Assembly (NCBI GenBank): GCA_016285215.1
Contig: JAEEQI010000034.1
Location: 1 to 17,014, forward strand
Length of the DNA stretch: 17,014 nt
Direction: 5' to 3'
Origin: Bacteroidales bacterium
Lineage (GTDB): Bacteria; Bacteroidota; Bacteroidia; Bacteroidales; UBA932
Of this stretch, positions 16,020 to 17,014 are shown one piece after another; position 1 is the first letter of the stretch, and each line of letters opens with the position of its first letter. The position numbers and the translations under genes are program-made. The notes beneath the pieces are model-generated. The model searched no databases. It saw nothing but the letters and a program-made list of their open reading frames with translations, and was not told the origin of the DNA.

Positions 16020-16160
16020 TTTTGCTGTTTTTTACGCTGATTGTTGGTTTTCCCTGTTGTATCACAAGAAAAATCGCTCATCGTAAAAATCATTTTTACT
16101 CTTCGTGTTTCTTGTTGTAAAAGCAAAACAGCAAAACTTTTGGAAATGATTTTTACGATG
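16020..16160. repeat. Interleaved inverted repeats in the ssb / zinc-finger divergent region
   Basis: Two perfect inverted repeats interleave. TTTTGCTGTTTT (16020-16031) pairs with AAAACAGCAAAA (16125-16136). CATCGTAAAAATCATTT (16079-16095) pairs with AAATGATTTTTACGATG (16144-16160) across a 48-base spacer. The left arm of the second pair is itself part of an 8+1+8 palindrome (16083-16099). TTTTTAC recurs at 16029, 16093, 16150 and 16179, and inverted at 16083. The pattern suits multiple operator sites for a dimeric regulator. An invertible segment is a less likely alternative. Confidence 0.7.
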
Positions 16161-16161
16161 C

Positions 16162-16192
16162 TTGGAATTGCCTGTCTGTTTTTACACCTTTG
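16162..16192 (+). promoter_or_regulatory. Promoter of the zinc-finger gene
   Basis: CACCTTTG (16185-16192) is one base from the -7 consensus. TTG (16162-16164) lies 20 bases upstream as a partial -33. The ATG at 16207 follows after 14 bases. The right arm of the inverted repeat ends at 16160, just upstream of -33, and a TTTTTAC copy overlaps the promoter. Confidence 0.5.
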
Positions 16193-16206
16193 CCAAAAAC
16201 CGTCCT

Positions 16207-16611
16207 ATGCCCTACGTCCTCAGATACTTGAACATCCAGGCCCGCTGTCTTCAGTGCGGCGGCGAGATCCCGCTCACGGGCCGACCGGACCGGAAGTTCT
16301 GCTGCAGGGACTGCAAAAACCAGTATCACAACCGTCAGCGCCGCTATCCTCCCAGAGAAGAGCTGGAAGGAGCCGTTCTGCACATTCTGAAAACCAACCA
16401 CACCATCCTGGACCGTTTGCGCAGGATGGGCGTAAGGACCATAGATCTGGCCACCTTGTCCCAGTTGGGCTATGACGCCCGTTTCGTAACCTCCTATTTG
16501 CGACTGGGCCGCCGGAGTATCTTCACCATTTTCGATCTCCAGTTCGAAATGACTCCCTCCAAAATCAAGCGCCTCACCAGCATCTGTATGCCCGACCCCA
16601 CCACTCCTTAA
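16207..16611 (+). CDS. Small zinc-finger protein, conserved-hypothetical type
   Basis: The start at 16207 was chosen because the promoter lies between it and the upstream ATG at 16162. The 134-residue product begins with a four-Cys zinc-binding module: C14xxC17 (CLQC) and C32/C33xxC36 (FCCRDC), with the GRPDRKFC...CKNQYHNR pattern typical of small Bacteroidota proteins. A helical middle follows (ILKTNHTILDRLRRMG), and then a Tyr/Phe-rich C-terminal half. I cannot name a function. The basic residues after the finger (HNRQRR, 41-46) could contact nucleic acid, and its position opposite the ssb-fimbria operon makes it a candidate local regulator, which is inference only. Confidence 0.78.
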   Translation: MPYVLRYLNIQARCLQCGGEIPLTGRPDRKFCCRDCKNQYHNRQRRYPPREELEGAVLHILKTNHTILDRLRRMGVRTIDLATLSQLGYDARFVTSYLRLGRRSIFTIFDLQFEMTPSKIKRLTSICMPDPTTP

Positions 16612-16714
16612 CCCACCATCCTCAGGATTACCAATCCCGTGTGCAGTAGACGTACACAAAAAGCGAACGAATACTGTCCTCTGCCCCGGGATCTCTCGCC
16701 CATATCCGTATTTA

Positions 16715-16826
16715 GCGCTGGCGGTTAAGTTGATGATTGTGTGATTGTTAGCAATTTGAACCCCTGTTATCAATAGGGGGTTCATTCGTTTATTTTATTG
16801 TTTGTCAGTCATTTAAGTGCCAGCGC
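16715..16826. repeat. 112-base unit bounded by imperfect inverted repeats
   Basis: GCGCTGGCGGTTAA (16715-16728) matches the reverse complement of 16813-16826 at 12 of 14 bases, including eight contiguous pairs. No target-site duplication flanks it. It could be a MITE-like element or an RNA closed by a terminal stem, and it encloses the hairpin at 16758-16783. Confidence 0.5.
16758..16783 (+). terminator. Probable terminator of the zinc-finger gene
   Basis: GAACCCC (16758-16764) pairs with GGGGTTC (16777-16783), with one further pair over a bulged G, around a loop of about 11 bases. It is followed by the T-rich run ATTCGTTTATTTTATTG. It lies 146 bases after the stop of the gene at 16207, rather far for a dedicated terminator. 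Confidence 0.55.
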
Positions 16827-16845
16827 ACAAACATTAGTGACCGGA

Positions 16846-16957
16846 AGGGAGAGCCTCCGGAAGGCGTAGCCGCCCATGGCTCGTGAATGGGAGGGGCCCG
16901 CCGCGAAGCGGTGGGAGGGATAGGACCGAAGGTCCGTACCTTCAGGAGGCTCTCCCT
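16846..16957. repeat. Multi-hairpin structured element closed by an 18-pair stem
   Basis: AGGGAGAGCCTCC (16846-16858) pairs perfectly with 16945-16957. After one mismatch, GAAGG (16860-16864) pairs with CCTTC (16939-16943). Enclosed are three further hairpins: CCCAT/ATGGG (16873-16877 with 16887-16891), CCCGCCGC-GAA-GCGGTGGG with one G-U pair (about 16898-16916), and GGACC-GAA-GGTCC (16923-16935). Two of the loops are GAA. It may be a structured RNA or a dispersed palindromic repeat; the strand is unknown. Confidence 0.65.
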
Positions 16958-17014
16958 GGAGGGCACGTTTGAATCCAATGAAATAATAGTCCTACCATCC
17001 TCCGGAAATTATTT

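Larger units (their letters stand above)
16612..17014. other. 403-base gene-free stretch, rich in hairpins
   Basis: No convincing reading frame is present on either strand. Besides the elements listed separately, 16981-16987 (AAATAAT) is inverted at 17008-17014 (ATTATTT), cut by the window edge. Positions 16612-16714 show nothing notable. Confidence 0.6.

Noticed and set aside
16162..16206. Upstream start for the zinc-finger gene
   Set aside because: It overlaps the -33/-7 promoter elements, and the added residues look non-coding.
16153..16785. Minus-strand frame of 210 codons opposite the zinc-finger gene
   Set aside because: It runs through the inverted-repeat terminator region and has no domain. 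The opposite frame has a clear Cys-finger pattern.
16758..16800. tRNA-like reading of GGGGTTCATTCG
   Set aside because: There is no acceptor stem, D arm or anticodon arm around it; a simple terminator hairpin explains it.
1..17014. CRISPR array, insertion sequence or phage genes
   Set aside because: No regularly spaced direct repeats, transposase, integrase or phage structural genes were seen on either strand.

Overview
The window looks like a chromosome segment from a member of the Bacteroidales (phylum Bacteroidota). The signs are: near-consensus Bacteroidota promoter boxes (TAnnTTTG) and no clear Shine-Dalgarno sequences; many SPII lipoproteins; a type V fimbria locus of the FimA/Mfa1 kind; and a tmRNA encoding an ANNNYALAA tag. 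Base composition is moderately GC-rich. Genus cannot be told from the sequence alone.

Layout. Positions 1-3334 (minus strand) hold a truncated M23 peptidase placed 3 bases after a phosphomannomutase/phosphoglucomutase gene (manB), which has its own promoter. Before these come a tyrosine-phosphatase lipoprotein and a multi-pass membrane protein. Positions 3335-4626 (plus) hold a class II Fic AMP-transferase with a C-terminal winged helix, preceded by a repeat-rich control region. Positions 4627-4802 hold GC-rich hairpins and a bidirectional terminator. The tmRNA gene ssrA (4805-5201, minus) faces away from an NlpC/P60 lipoprotein gene (5250-5876, plus), and the two promoters share a short spacer.

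Positions 5888-15898 are a fimbria region. Its core is a minus-strand run of five genes with 2-12 base gaps: ssb, an OmpA-like/TPR lipoprotein, a FimA/Mfa1-like fimbrillin, a FimB/Mfa2-like anchor and a 1140-residue DUF4906-like protein, probably the tip adhesin. Beyond it lie an unrecognised lipoprotein on the opposite strand (7155-8120) and a second fimbrillin-family lipoprotein (5888-7030). The likely division of labour is a polymerising shaft (FimA-like), an outer-membrane anchor (FimB-like), a large tip (DUF4906-like) and an envelope-attached OmpA/TPR accessory protein. The ssb gene at the head of this operon is the unexpected member.

Upstream of ssb, 15899-16206 is a divergent control region with interleaved perfect inverted repeats built around TTTTTAC half-sites. 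It leads on the other side to a small zinc-finger protein (16207-16611). The last 403 bases have no gene. They hold a probable terminator inside a 112-base inverted-repeat unit and a 112-base multi-hairpin structure closed by an 18-pair stem. No insertion sequence, CRISPR array, tRNA or rRNA gene was seen. The regions most worth a second look are the ssb-headed fimbria operon with its control region, the Fic control region and the structured element at 16846-16957.
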